Assembly: GCA_902826695.1 (NCBI GenBank)
Contig: CADEFU010000004.1
Span: 1-64,000 of the forward strand
From: an uncultured Alphaproteobacteria bacterium
GTDB lineage: Bacteria; Pseudomonadota; Alphaproteobacteria; Micropepsales; Micropepsaceae
Direction of reading: 5' to 3'
DNA length: 64,000 bases
Shown here: one piece after another, positions 1-8,569 of the stretch
Position numbering within the stretch: position 1 is the stretch's first letter
How the letters are laid out: the number at the start of each line of letters is the position of its first letter
The notes under the pieces: generated by a model
What the model was told of the DNA's origin: nothing
Database searches by the model: none
The model's input: only the letters and a program-made list of their open reading frames with translations
Translations under genes and position numbers: made by a program

Positions 1-23
1 TAATGTGAACTCACGGGCGTCGT

Positions 24-56
24 CAATTTGAAATCGTTACGTGTCCCCGGAATTCG
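24..56 (+). repeat. TGTCCCC-type dispersed repeat, copy 1
   Basis: Reads CAATTTGAAATCGTTAC followed by GTGTCCCCGGAATTCG. The same core recurs at 742, 934, 988, 1037, 1660, 1700 and 1739, and a reversed relative lies at 11529. It forms the left boundary of the orphan RHS fragment. From memory, similar GGGGACA sequences flank REP-associated tyrosine transposases and IS remnants; no such transposase is seen here. Confidence 0.7.
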
Positions 57-680
57 TAGCTGTTCTGGATCAGCTGGTTGCCGCGGGTGAGCTTCGAGGC
101 AACCTTGTCCGTCAGGGTGTAGGCGAGCGTCTCGAACGTCGCGTCCGGGAACGTGGTCTTTTCGAGCCGGTCGTAGCCGTCATAGCTGTAGGTCGTCTGG
201 TTGTTCTTCGCGTCCTTAATCCAGGCCTGCTTGCCGTTCAGCGTATAGGCGAACTTGGAATAGGCCTGCTCCAACGCCGTCGCGACGGCGCGGCGCTCCT
301 CGGTCACCTGGTCGGCCTCGTCGTAGAGTTTCGAGGCGCGGCGAAGTTCCGGATCGGTCGTGAGCGCGAGCCGGTTACGCGTGTCGTACTCGTAGCTGGT
401 GAGCCGCCCGTCGGCATCGGTCATCGTCTTGACCCGGCCGGTCGGCCAATAGGTGTAGTCGGTCGCGGCCCAGGTGGTCTGCGCCGCGTTCGTGGCGCGC
501 TCGATCTTCGTGATCTCGCCATCCACGTTGTAGGTCCACTTGGTCTTGGCGTTCGTTGACGCGGGCGCGGTGTAGCTCGTGAGCCGGCGCAGCGCATCAT
601 ACGTGCCGGTGTGCACAAACCCACGCGGATCGGTGAGCTGCGTGATGTTGCTGACCCGCCCGAGCGGGTCCATGCAAGCT
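57..680 (-). pseudogene. orphan RHS/YD-repeat fragment
   Basis: About 200 codons of YD-repeat sequence, open in frame but with no plausible start or stop of its own; the open frame runs into the flanking repeats at both ends. The stretch from about 100 to 650 is nearly identical at DNA level to 4121-4671 of the large RHS gene (constant offset of 4021 bases), with a few substitutions. Its upstream end joins a segment resembling a different part of that gene (DPLGRVS, near 5150) directly to the duplicated part, so it is a deleted or recombined copy. The piece sits between copies of the TGTCCCCGGAATTC repeat. It is probably a decayed or displaced RHS segment, either a past cassette donor or the debris of an RHS duplication. 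It is unlikely to be translated. Confidence 0.8.
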
Positions 681-735
681 TGCTTCGCGCGCCTCAGGGC
701 GTGGGCTCGCGTTGCGGGCAAACGCTCGCCGGACG

Positions 736-772
736 AGATCATTACATGTCCCCGGAATTCTCCCCGGAAATC
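736..772 (+). repeat. TGTCCCC-type dispersed repeat, copy 2
   Basis: GATCATTACATGTCCCCGGA continues into a second, shortened TCCCCGGAA core a few bases later. It marks the other boundary of the orphan RHS fragment. Confidence 0.7.
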
Positions 773-930
773 GTAGGTGAAGACATAGGGATAACCCTAG
801 GGATATGCGTGTGGCCAAGATACGCAAATCGATCCCCATCCGCAGCAAACGCGCAAGGCAGCCCTCACCAAACGCTTACCGCAGATCAGGCACCTTTGCT
901 GTAGGTCGCCCGCAGGCGAAGGGGAATAGG

Positions 931-952
931 GATCATGTCCCCGTATTGCCCG
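931..952 (+). repeat. TGTCCCC-type dispersed repeat, variant copy 3
   Basis: GATCATGTCCCCGTATTGCC: the core matches but GGAATT is replaced by GTATT. The same variant recurs at 1737-1750. Confidence 0.6.
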
Positions 953-980
953 TAACAAATTCAGAAGCTGTTGTTTGAGT

Positions 981-1053
981 CTGTCACGTGTCCCCGGAAT
1001 TCGGTCCCCGGAATTCGTCACAATTTGAAATTGTTACGTGTCCCCGGAATTCG
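981..1053 (+). repeat. TGTCCCC-type dispersed repeats, clustered copies 4-6
   Basis: Three cores lie within about 70 bases: GTGTCCCCGGAATTC at 988, a shortened GGTCCCCGGAATTC at 1003, and a full unit with the CAATTTGAAATTGTTAC prefix from 1021. The last one abuts the first in-frame codon of the truncated IS66 transposase. Confidence 0.7.
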
Positions 1054-1446
1054 GTGCTAAAGCTGTGGGCCGAAGAAACGCTACCCAAACTCTCCGGCAA
1101 GTCCGACCTCGCCAAGGCGTTCCGCTACATGCTCTCGCGCTGGGAGAGCCTCGTGCGCTACCTCGGCGACGGGAGGCTCGCCATCGACAACAACGCCGCC
1201 GAACGGGCCATGCGCGGCGTCGCCTTGGGACGCAAGAATTATCTCTTCGCGGGCTCAGACAAGGGTGGCGAACGCGCCGCGGCGTTCTACTCGCTCATCG
1301 AAACCGCCAAGCTCAACGGCCTCAATCCGGAGCTCTATCTGCGCGACATCCTCGCCAAGATCGCAGACCACCCCGTCAACCGGGTCGCGGAGCTACTGCC
1401 CTGGAACTGGGCCAAGCAGAAAAATCAACCCGCCATCGCCGCGTAG
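1054..1446 (+). pseudogene. IS66-family transposase, C-terminal fragment
   Basis: About 130 codons matching the C-terminal end of IS66-type TnpC transposases. The motif NNAAERAMRGVALGRKNYLF carries the conserved glutamate of the DDE catalytic triad, followed by the typical AAAFYSLIETAKLNGLNP region and the family's LPWNW-containing end. The first two thirds of the protein (zinc finger, helix-turn-helix, first two aspartates) are missing; the frame begins exactly at a TGTCCCCGGAATTC repeat. No tnpA/tnpB partner is present, so this cannot be a working element. Any start codon in this frame would be supplied by the repeat. Confidence 0.85.
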
Positions 1447-1455
1447 ATCACCGGA

Positions 1456-1632
1456 CGCTTACCCTATGCGGACTACTACAACACGAGCCGCACGCATCTC
1501 GCACTCGGCAAAGATGCGCCGGACGGGCGCACGGTGGAGCGTGAAGGTGAAGTCGTCGCGGTGCGCGTGTTGGGTGGCTTGCACCATCGGTACGGAAGAT
1601 GCGCGACCGCGAAAGATTCGAATATTCGGTAG
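1456..1632 (+). pseudogene. IS481-like integrase, C-terminal tail
   Basis: Ten bases after the IS66 remnant a second broken frame encodes YADYYNTSRTHLALGKDAPD and then VAVRVLGGLHHRYGR, the usual end of integrase-core transposases of the IS481 type. About 58 codons survive before the stop at 1630-1632. There is no start and no catalytic core. With the neighbouring IS66 piece it shows that this end of the window has collected mobile-element debris. Confidence 0.65.
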
Positions 1633-1640
1633 GGACAGGC

Positions 1641-1680
1641 GTCAATTCGAAATTATTACATGTCCCCGGAATTTCCCGGA
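1641..1680 (+). repeat. TGTCCCC-type dispersed repeat, copy 7
   Basis: GTCAATTCGAAATTATTACA followed by TGTCCCCGGAATTTCCCGGA. It has the same two-part architecture as copies 1 and 6 and lies just after the integrase remnant. Confidence 0.7.
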
Positions 1681-1690
1681 TTGCGGGACC

Positions 1691-1765
1691 AAATCATGAC
1701 GTGTCCCCGGATTGAGTGAGCGGAGGGGAATATGCATCATGTCCCCGTATTTCCGTATTTCCGTA
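1691..1765 (+). repeat. TGTCCCC-type dispersed repeats, copies 8 and 9
   Basis: AAATCATGACGTGTCCCCGG at 1691 and CATCATGTCCCCGTATTTCC at 1736; the second is followed by direct repeats of TTTCCGTA. This is the last group before the Sel1-repeat gene. Confidence 0.6.
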
Positions 1766-1775
1766 CTATCCACTG

Positions 1776-2372
1776 TCATCGAAAGTCATCGGACAGTGGA
1801 TGCAAGACCATACGTGGGATCGCCACAAGTACGACCTTAACGATCCTAAGGTATAAGAAAAAACGATGCAACAGGGAGCGTGAGTTGTGAACTTCCATAC
1901 GAAGGAGTTCTCTTTGCGCGAATAGTTGCCCGGCGTCAGCCGCACGAACCAACCAAGTGGTGCCTACATCAACATTTTGTTCTCCACCCAGTCCACGCAC
2001 AAGCATCTTGCCCGCCATAGTCATGCAAGCCTTGTTACCTAGCATGGCGCCTTCAAGAAAGAGGCTGCGCGCACGGTTCAACTCACCTTTCTCCATCAGT
2101 GAACGCCCGAGGTAATGCTTGGCTATGGCGCTGCCCTTGTTGGACGCTCTCTCGTAAAGCGATATCGCCTTGTCCAAATCCGGAGAACCTAAGTGGCCGT
2201 TCTTGTACATCCAGCCAAGGTTTAGAAGAGCAGTCTCCACACCAGCGTCGGCAAGTGGTTCATACAACGCGGCAGCCTCATTATATTTTCTTGCGTCTAA
2301 GGCGCGCGATGCAAGTTTCAGGCTTCTATCGGTCATATCCGCAAGAAATCCTTCTTTGGGTACCCGTGCCAT
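1776..2372 (-). CDS. Sel1-repeat (TPR-like) protein
   Basis: A 198-residue protein with three to four Sel1-type helical repeats in its first 150 residues (for example AAALYEPLADAGVETALLNL and AISLYERASNKGSAIAKHYL), then a hydrophobic stretch near the C terminus (FFLYLRIVKVVLVAIP) that may be a membrane anchor. Sel1 repeats are protein-protein interaction solenoids. It lies 75 bases downstream of the large RHS gene on the same strand and is probably co-transcribed. That slot often holds an immunity or accessory protein in RHS systems, but the RHS protein here has no visible toxin domain, so an immunity role is only a guess. The ATG at 2372 is used; there is no good ribosome-binding site, and a methionine 11 codons later has an AAGGA upstream. 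Confidence 0.65.
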   Translation of the reverse strand: MARVPKEGFLADMTDRSLKLASRALDARKYNEAAALYEPLADAGVETALLNLGWMYKNGHLGSPDLDKAISLYERASNKGSAIAKHYLGRSLMEKGELNRARSLFLEGAMLGNKACMTMAGKMLVRGLGGEQNVDVGTTWLVRAADAGQLFAQRELLRMEVHNSRSLLHRFFLYLRIVKVVLVAIPRMVLHPLSDDFR

Positions 2373-2447
2373 CAATTGCGACCATTCAGTTGTGCACTAC
2401 ACGTTCCGGCTCCATGGAACAAGCCGCTAGGAAGAAGTGACTAGGCA

Positions 2448-5400
2448 TCATCGATGGCAGCCCCCGCATGGAAAGATTGGTGGCGGTGGTGGCGGCGGCG
2501 GAGGCGCGGCTTGGCGCGGGTCAAGAGGCGGCCCTCCATTGTGACCGATGCCCGGCCCCGGCTGTGGCTGCTGCCCCGGCTGTGGCTGCTGCCCCGGCTG
2601 TGGCTGCTGCCCTGGTTGTGGCGGCAGCTGCCTAGGCGGTTTGTCCGGTTTCAATTGCCCACCGGGTCCAGGCGCAAACCGACCTCTCGGTGGCTCAGGT
2701 GCTGGAGTCCTTGGCTTGGGCGGATCTCCTTGCTGTTCCTGGCGTCCTGGCGGGTCTTCCGCTCTGGGTGGGTTGGGATTTTCGCCAGCTAAAGCGCACG
2801 CAATTCGGTACCCCATATTGCACAAAAAGAGTAGCTCACCCCTCGATATGCGTCCGCTTGGGTCAGTTCCATTTAAAGGGCTGTTGTGTACGTAAGCATA
2901 GAGGTTGAGCTGATCCTCATACCCAACCGGATCAACCTGCAAAAACCTCCCAAGCGCCGCCGAATAGTACCGCGCCCGGTAGTAATACAGCCCCGTCCCC
3001 GCATCCAATCTCCGCCCCGTGTATTTGAACGGCACGCCTGTCGCGGGTGCGCCGTTGCCGTACGCATCGTACGTGTATGGGCCTTCCGCCATCGTCCCGT
3101 TATCGGCCGACATTGCGATCGTCGAGCCTTGGCGGTTCGTGTGGAAGTATTTTCGCGTGTTGCTCCCGCCGCTCGGCGTCACCATCGCGATCGGCATGTC
3201 GGTGCCTGGGCCCGGCACGTAGCGCCGCAGCACGGCGGCGCTCGCGTAGTCCGCGATCTCCTCATCCCCGTCGTGCAGGAACGTGGTGGTGGTTCCGCCC
3301 TCGGTCAGCATCTGCCGCCGGCCCATCGGGTCGTACTGATAGGTGCTCGTGCTCGCGGCACTCACGGCCGACCGCAGCATGTTCTGCGCGTCGTAGGCGA
3401 ACGTCCACACACCGTCGCCGGTCAAGTTTCCGTTCGCGTCGTAGGCCATCGTGACCGTCGGGTTCGCGCCCACCGTGATGTTGACGTACTGGTTCAGCGT
3501 GTTCGCGGCGGCATAGTTGGTGGTCTGGAACGCGGCCGGGACATATTGCCAGGCGGCGTTGCTAGCCCCCTCGCTCGCCAGCTGATGCGCCTTCGAGAAC
3601 GTGTTCGTGTACGTGTTGTTCGTGCCGGTGAGCGTGCTCGCCAGCGTGAGCAGGTCGCCCTGGGTCGAATAGGTGTACCCTTGGGCTGCACCGTTGCCGT
3701 ACACCAGCGACGTGCGCCGCGACAGCGGATCGTAGATGTAACTCGCGAGCACGAACGTTCCGTTCTCTGTCGCCGTGATCATGCGGTTCAGCGCGTCATA
3801 ACCGTAGACGACGTAGTACCCGTCGGCCCAGGTTGTTCGCTCCTTGTTGCCCGCGAGGTCGAGCACGTAACCCACCACCCGTGTCCCCGCGAACGTCGGC
3901 GCCGCCTGTGTCACCTGATCAATCCGCTTCGCCGTGTCGAAGCGGTAGGTCAAACTGTGACCGGCGGTGTCGCTCTTCCCCGTGACGCGCGACGCGCGAT
4001 CGTAGCTCGTGGAGGTGGTAATGCTCCCGCCGCCCGGCTGCGGCACCGTGCGGGTGAGTTCCCGGTCGAGCTCGTCATACGTATTCGTGATGATCTCGGC
4101 GTTGCGCGTGCGCTTCTGCTCGACGCTGTCGCGAACGTTGTAGGTCAGCGTCTCGTATGTCGCGTCCGGGAACGTGGTCTTCTTCAACCGGTCGTAGCCG
4201 TCGTACTCATAGATCGTCTGATTGTTCTTCGCGTCCTTAATCCAGGCCTGCTTGCCGTTCAGCGTGTAGGCGAACTTGGAATAGGCCTGTTCCAACGCTG
4301 TCGCGACTGCGCGGCGCTCCTCGATCACCTGGTCGGCTTCGTCGTAGATTTTCGAGGCGCGGCGTAGTTCGGGATCGGTGGTGAGCGCGAGCCGGTTGCG
4401 CGTGTCGTACTCGTAACTGGTGAGCCGCCCGTCGGCGTCGGTCATCGTCTTGACCCGGCCGGTTGGCCAATAGGTGTAGTCGGTCGCGGCCCAGGTGGTC
4501 TGCGCCGCGTTCGTGGCGCGCTCGATCTTCGTGATCTCGCCATCCACGTTGTAGGTCCACTTGGTCTTGGCGTTCGTTGACGCGGGCGCGGTGTAGCTCG
4601 TGAGCCGGCGCAGCGCATCATACGTGCCGGTGTGCACAAACCCACGCGGATCGGTGAGCTGCACGATGTTGCCCGCCGCGTCATAGGCAAACAGCGTGGT
4701 GATCGCGAAGCCCGTGGGGTTCACGATCACGCTTTCGATGTTGCCGTTCGTTGGGTTGTAGGTGTTCTGGGTGACGAGCCCCGTCGGGTCCTCCGTGGTC
4801 AAAACCTTGCCGATGCTGTTGTAGGTATATAAGGTGACCGGCGTGCCCTCAGCCACGGTGGGCTGCGTTACCGACGTGACGAGACACGTCGTTTGATTGA
4901 TCTCGTATGTCGTCGTTTTGCCGCGCGCGTTTGTGTCGGTCAGCACCATGTTGCACAGGCTGTCGTACGTCTTCGTCGATACCGTGCGCGAATCAGGATC
5001 CATCTCGGGTTCCGTCCCGGGCTTCACATGCTGAGTCTCCGTCAGCACGTTCGACCGCGCGTCGTAGGTCCACACCGAATAATTCCCCTCCGGCGCGGTA
5101 GCTTTCACCTTGCGCCGGTGGTTGTCGTATTCGGTGGTGCTCACCCGCCCGAGTGGGTCCATGTTCGCGACCGGCTGCCCGAACCGGTCATAGCGAACTT
5201 GGGAAAGCGCGCGCGGACCACCCACGGTCAACGCCGGCGCTTCCACAGCGCCAACGCGCCCCGTCGAGGTCCAGTAGTTGGTCTGCCGCCCCAGCGCATC
5301 GCCCAACGTCGCGACCGATCCCTTCATGTCGCCCGTGAAGTCGAAGCGGAACCATGGCTGCGTCGGCGTCGACGGTGGCCGCACTTCGAACGCGTTGGCT

Positions 5401-8400
5401 CGCACGAACGGGTAGAGCGCGGTCTGCTCATAAACCCACGACTGCCCCAACGGGTTCGTCGCCGTCAGCGTGATCAAGGCCGGCCCATAGCTGGCTGGGG
5501 AGAGTGTGAACGTCGCCTCGCGCGCGGTATTGGGATCGCGAATCCCAATCGTGTTGCTCTGATAGATGCCAAAGGAGTTCGGTGTGCCAACGATCTCAAG
5601 CCGTCGCCCGAGATTGTTCTGCAAGCCGTTGTTCACCCACTCGACCAGCATGCCGTTGGCAAACGTATGCCGCCGGAATGGCCGCCCGTTCTGCGACTTG
5701 ACGATCTGGCGCCCGTTGCCGGTCTGGCAGGTGGTGAAGGCGCCGTCCCAATGCCCGTAATATTCGATCGAGCGATCCTTGTTCGTGATCTTCCCGCAGA
5801 TCGTGTTGTAGCTGTAGTATTCGTCCCCGCCGATGGTGTAGGGCGACTGCTCCTTAGTCCGCGCGCCGAACTGTTGGAACGTCGCGTGGTCGCCTGCGGG
5901 CGCGCTCCACGTGCCGTCGGTCAGGCGCACGAAGACGCGGCTGTCAGCCCCGTGCACGATGGTCGCGGTATTGGCTGCCGCCTGCTCGGCCCACCACGCG
6001 GCGACGACGGCCGAGGTCACCGTGCGCTGCACCGTGTCGAGCTGCGACACCGAGCCTTGCGCGAGGCTGCGCAGGGCGCGCAGCGTGGCGATGGTCGCCG
6101 CCGCACGCTCTGTCTTGTCCTCGCCGAACAGGGTTTCGAGATCTGAGCTGATCACAAGCTGGCGGTTGAAGTTCGACGTCCAGCCGGTGCTGCGGAACAT
6201 GAACTCCGGCTCGGAAAGCTGCCCTGGGCCGCTGGTCGCGGGCTCGTTATGCGTGTCGGTGCCCGTGCGGAAGCTGCGCTGGAACGAGAGACTGTAGGGG
6301 TAGTCGCCGTTGCCGACCGTGATGTCGGGGGCCGCCTTGATCGCCGCCACGCCCGTCTTCATGTCGATCGAAAACGACTCGGCCCGCGACTTGAATTGCC
6401 GGTCCAGGAAATCTTCCGGGATCGAAAACACCTTGTCGGGCTTCGTGTCCGTGCCGCCGCCACCCTTCGAGAGTTGACCGAGCCGCACGACGACCGGCGC
6501 GAATGCCGACCCGTCGGTCTTTTCGGCGAAGAAGGCTGCGCCGCGTTCCAGGCCGAAGATACCCAGTGGGGTGTAGGGAGGTAGGGACGTGGTCTGTGGG
6601 CCGTATGCATCGCCCGGCCCCAAATGCGAGCTTTGCGCCAACACCACTTCGTAGCCGGCGGTCAGATAGCCCCCCGCCGTGCCCGCGGTTGCCGAGCTGC
6701 TGCCCCAATAGTCGTTGAGCAGCTGCGTCTGCACCCATGTCCAGTTTGCCGGGGTCGCATAGTAGAACCACTGCGTCGGCACGTTCGCGGTTGCCCAGTC
6801 GAACTTGACGATCGTCGATACCGGGCTTGGCGCATCCGACACCTGCTCCGTCATGCTGCCTTCGAGAACCGACATCACCGTTGACAGCGTGCGCGCGGTG
6901 CCAGCCTCCGCGGTCGTGGACGCACCACTGACAGAGAATCCTGCCTCAACGTTTAGCCGATAGGACGTGTCGTCGGGGCCGCCGCAGCCGTCTTGATCCT
7001 TGTAAGAACTCTCAACGATGCCGAGCACGTAGTGCGTTTGCACTTTCTCCGCGCCGAGATTCTGCAACAGGTCCAGCGACGACTGCGTCTGCGAGAGATA
7101 GAGCGCACCGATCCGCCGCTTGATCGGCATCTGTTGGTTGTGGCTGTTCGAGCCCTCGCCCGGCGGCGGGCAGCCCTGCGGCTGGATGACCTGGGCGTCG
7201 TCCTGGTTGACGTGCGAAGCCTCGATGTATTGGCCGAGATCGCGGCCTGTCGCACCCCAGCCATGAAAGATCTCCGTCGCCCCATACGCCCCGCCCATCG
7301 TCAATTTTGCGGTCGTATCCATGTACGCGCCGCTCTGCGCGGCGTAGGGCATCAGCGCCTCAAGCGTGTAGAGCGACCCGACATTGGCGTTGATCACGGT
7401 ACCGCCGAGCATCAAGTCCCAACTTGCGGCGTAGAACCCCAAGTACCCACGCATAACCAGCGACTTGCCGTAAATCTTATCGACGGCAAGCGTCACGGTG
7501 AGCGCGGGGTTGCCGAACGTCAGCCGGAGCTGGGCCTTGAGCGCATCCGGCACGTCGCCGGTGAACGTGCTCGTCGTGGAGGTCCAATAGGGTAGGGAGG
7601 CCTGCCGCAAGTTCGGCCCGGTGTAGGGTTGAATCGTCGCCCCGCCCGCGAGGTCTGTGATCGAGGCATTCGGCATATTCGTGCGGATATGCGTCAGCAG
7701 ATTCGTCGCATAGGTTTGGATCGTGGAGCGGATGCCCGTGCGGTTGAACCCGCGCGCCCGCGGCGTGCCGTTCGTCGTGTCAGTGGTCGAGCCGGTGTTC
7801 GCCGTGGCGAGCAGCGTGCCGACGTTCAGCCCCATGATCGTATCGACATTGACGCCGCTGACCCAGGTGCTCGGCTTCATCCCCGGATCGAAGTGGTACC
7901 AACTGCCGCCGACCGTGACCTTCGCCCACATATGCATCAGCGTGACGGAGTTGATCACGCTGCCTGTGGCGCTCACCGTCGCCGGAATGCCGCCATTGCC
8001 GAGCAGCTTCGTCGCAAGCGCGGCATCGGAAACCCCGAACCGCGCCGTGAACTCCGCCCCCGTCAGCGTGATCGTGCCGAGCTGGTACTCGGCGGTATAC
8101 CCCGCCGCCCGCGCAAGCTCCACGAACAGCGCCGTCTGATCGAACGGCGTGCCGCGCTTGTCGATCAACGCCCCGCGCGCGCCGCCCTTGAGACCGAACG
8201 TCGGCACCATCTCGATCTCGTTGCGCACAAAGCTGTAAATCTGATCGATGTCGCTCTTCAGCGCCTTGGCCGTGCGCACGATCATCGGATCGGCCGGCCC
8301 GGACGCGGGGCTCGTGAGCCCCTGCGCGTTGTAATAAGTCTGCGCGTCGCCGGGCGTGACCAGCGGCGCCGAGCCGGTGCGGATCGTGGGCAGCGTCGGC

Positions 8401-8507
8401 ACGGGCTGTGCGTGCACCAAGCTCGTCATCAACCCCACCGACACCGCAAAAGCGGCGGCGCTCTGAGCGGCGATCGTGCCCAACCGGGCGAGGGGGAAGC
8501 GTGGCAT
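2448..8507 (-). CDS. large secreted RHS-repeat protein
   Basis: A 2,019-residue protein starting at the ATG at 8507, chosen because it opens a clear signal peptide (about residues 1-34, ending VHAQ); the frame stays open upstream but that extension looks non-coding. Residues 75-215 form a transglutaminase-like domain with the His (H192, MHMWAKV) and Asp (D207) but Pro where the catalytic Cys is expected (GTPFDQT), so it is probably non-catalytic. The middle contains a module with FSIDMKTG and SLSFQRSF, then YD repeats over roughly residues 1000-1830, then the RHS-associated core (YYYRARYYSAALGRFLQVDP, ending NGTDPSGR). The tail of about 130 residues is proline/glutamine-rich and ends with poly-Pro and CGGCHR; no toxin fold is recognisable. 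RHS shells encapsulate a C-terminal polypeptide for delivery or surface display. A near-identical orphan segment lies at 100-650. Confidence 0.9.
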   Translation of the reverse strand: MPRFPLARLGTIAAQSAAAFAVSVGLMTSLVHAQPVPTLPTIRTGSAPLVTPGDAQTYYNAQGLTSPASGPADPMIVRTAKALKSDIDQIYSFVRNEIEMVPTFGLKGGARGALIDKRGTPFDQTALFVELARAAGYTAEYQLGTITLTGAEFTARFGVSDAALATKLLGNGGIPATVSATGSVINSVTLMHMWAKVTVGGSWYHFDPGMKPSTWVSGVNVDTIMGLNVGTLLATANTGSTTDTTNGTPRARGFNRTGIRSTIQTYATNLLTHIRTNMPNASITDLAGGATIQPYTGPNLRQASLPYWTSTTSTFTGDVPDALKAQLRLTFGNPALTVTLAVDKIYGKSLVMRGYLGFYAASWDLMLGGTVINANVGSLYTLEALMPYAAQSGAYMDTTAKLTMGGAYGATEIFHGWGATGRDLGQYIEASHVNQDDAQVIQPQGCPPPGEGSNSHNQQMPIKRRIGALYLSQTQSSLDLLQNLGAEKVQTHYVLGIVESSYKDQDGCGGPDDTSYRLNVEAGFSVSGASTTAEAGTARTLSTVMSVLEGSMTEQVSDAPSPVSTIVKFDWATANVPTQWFYYATPANWTWVQTQLLNDYWGSSSATAGTAGGYLTAGYEVVLAQSSHLGPGDAYGPQTTSLPPYTPLGIFGLERGAAFFAEKTDGSAFAPVVVRLGQLSKGGGGTDTKPDKVFSIPEDFLDRQFKSRAESFSIDMKTGVAAIKAAPDITVGNGDYPYSLSFQRSFRTGTDTHNEPATSGPGQLSEPEFMFRSTGWTSNFNRQLVISSDLETLFGEDKTERAAATIATLRALRSLAQGSVSQLDTVQRTVTSAVVAAWWAEQAAANTATIVHGADSRVFVRLTDGTWSAPAGDHATFQQFGARTKEQSPYTIGGDEYYSYNTICGKITNKDRSIEYYGHWDGAFTTCQTGNGRQIVKSQNGRPFRRHTFANGMLVEWVNNGLQNNLGRRLEIVGTPNSFGIYQSNTIGIRDPNTAREATFTLSPASYGPALITLTATNPLGQSWVYEQTALYPFVRANAFEVRPPSTPTQPWFRFDFTGDMKGSVATLGDALGRQTNYWTSTGRVGAVEAPALTVGGPRALSQVRYDRFGQPVANMDPLGRVSTTEYDNHRRKVKATAPEGNYSVWTYDARSNVLTETQHVKPGTEPEMDPDSRTVSTKTYDSLCNMVLTDTNARGKTTTYEINQTTCLVTSVTQPTVAEGTPVTLYTYNSIGKVLTTEDPTGLVTQNTYNPTNGNIESVIVNPTGFAITTLFAYDAAGNIVQLTDPRGFVHTGTYDALRRLTSYTAPASTNAKTKWTYNVDGEITKIERATNAAQTTWAATDYTYWPTGRVKTMTDADGRLTSYEYDTRNRLALTTDPELRRASKIYDEADQVIEERRAVATALEQAYSKFAYTLNGKQAWIKDAKNNQTIYEYDGYDRLKKTTFPDATYETLTYNVRDSVEQKRTRNAEIITNTYDELDRELTRTVPQPGGGSITTSTSYDRASRVTGKSDTAGHSLTYRFDTAKRIDQVTQAAPTFAGTRVVGYVLDLAGNKERTTWADGYYVVYGYDALNRMITATENGTFVLASYIYDPLSRRTSLVYGNGAAQGYTYSTQGDLLTLASTLTGTNNTYTNTFSKAHQLASEGASNAAWQYVPAAFQTTNYAAANTLNQYVNITVGANPTVTMAYDANGNLTGDGVWTFAYDAQNMLRSAVSAASTSTYQYDPMGRRQMLTEGGTTTTFLHDGDEEIADYASAAVLRRYVPGPGTDMPIAMVTPSGGSNTRKYFHTNRQGSTIAMSADNGTMAEGPYTYDAYGNGAPATGVPFKYTGRRLDAGTGLYYYRARYYSAALGRFLQVDPVGYEDQLNLYAYVHNSPLNGTDPSGRISRGELLFLCNMGYRIACALAGENPNPPRAEDPPGRQEQQGDPPKPRTPAPEPPRGRFAPGPGGQLKPDKPPRQLPPQPGQQPQPGQQPQPGQQPQPGPGIGHNGGPPLDPRQAAPPPPPPPPPIFPCGGCHR
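2557..2628 (-). repeat. 18-bp tandem repeat in the RHS tail
   Basis: Three perfect copies and one degenerate copy of CCCGGCTGTGGCTGCTGC (plus-strand view), encoding the QPQPGQ repeats in the RHS C-terminal tail. The exact identity of three copies suggests recent slippage. Confidence 0.9.
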
Positions 8508-8569
8508 GGGCAACCTGGCTATGCTGAAACGTTGAGAGGAAGCGCGGACCGGCGCGGGGTCCGCGTAAG

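Larger units (their letters stand above)
773..1053. other. gene-free spacer with repeats
   Basis: Between the RHS fragment and the IS66 fragment no credible gene is visible. It contains repeat copies at 931-952 and 981-1053 and a short direct repeat AGGGATA around 787-806. The rest (810-930) shows no recognised family. Confidence 0.6.

Noticed and set aside
785..806. Homing-endonuclease-like sequence TAGGGATAACCCTAGGG
   Set aside because: It shares only TAGGGATAA with the I-SceI site; the rest differs and no endonuclease gene is present.
2557..2628. Short tandem array as a CRISPR
   Set aside because: Units are contiguous 18-mers without spacers and are in frame inside the RHS gene; no cas genes are present in the window.
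2886..4367. Long plus-strand open frames opposite the RHS gene (also 4893-6146 and 7629-8585)
   Set aside because: Arg/Val/His-rich shadow frames caused by high GC content and codon bias of the RHS gene; no starts, motifs or ribosome-binding sites.
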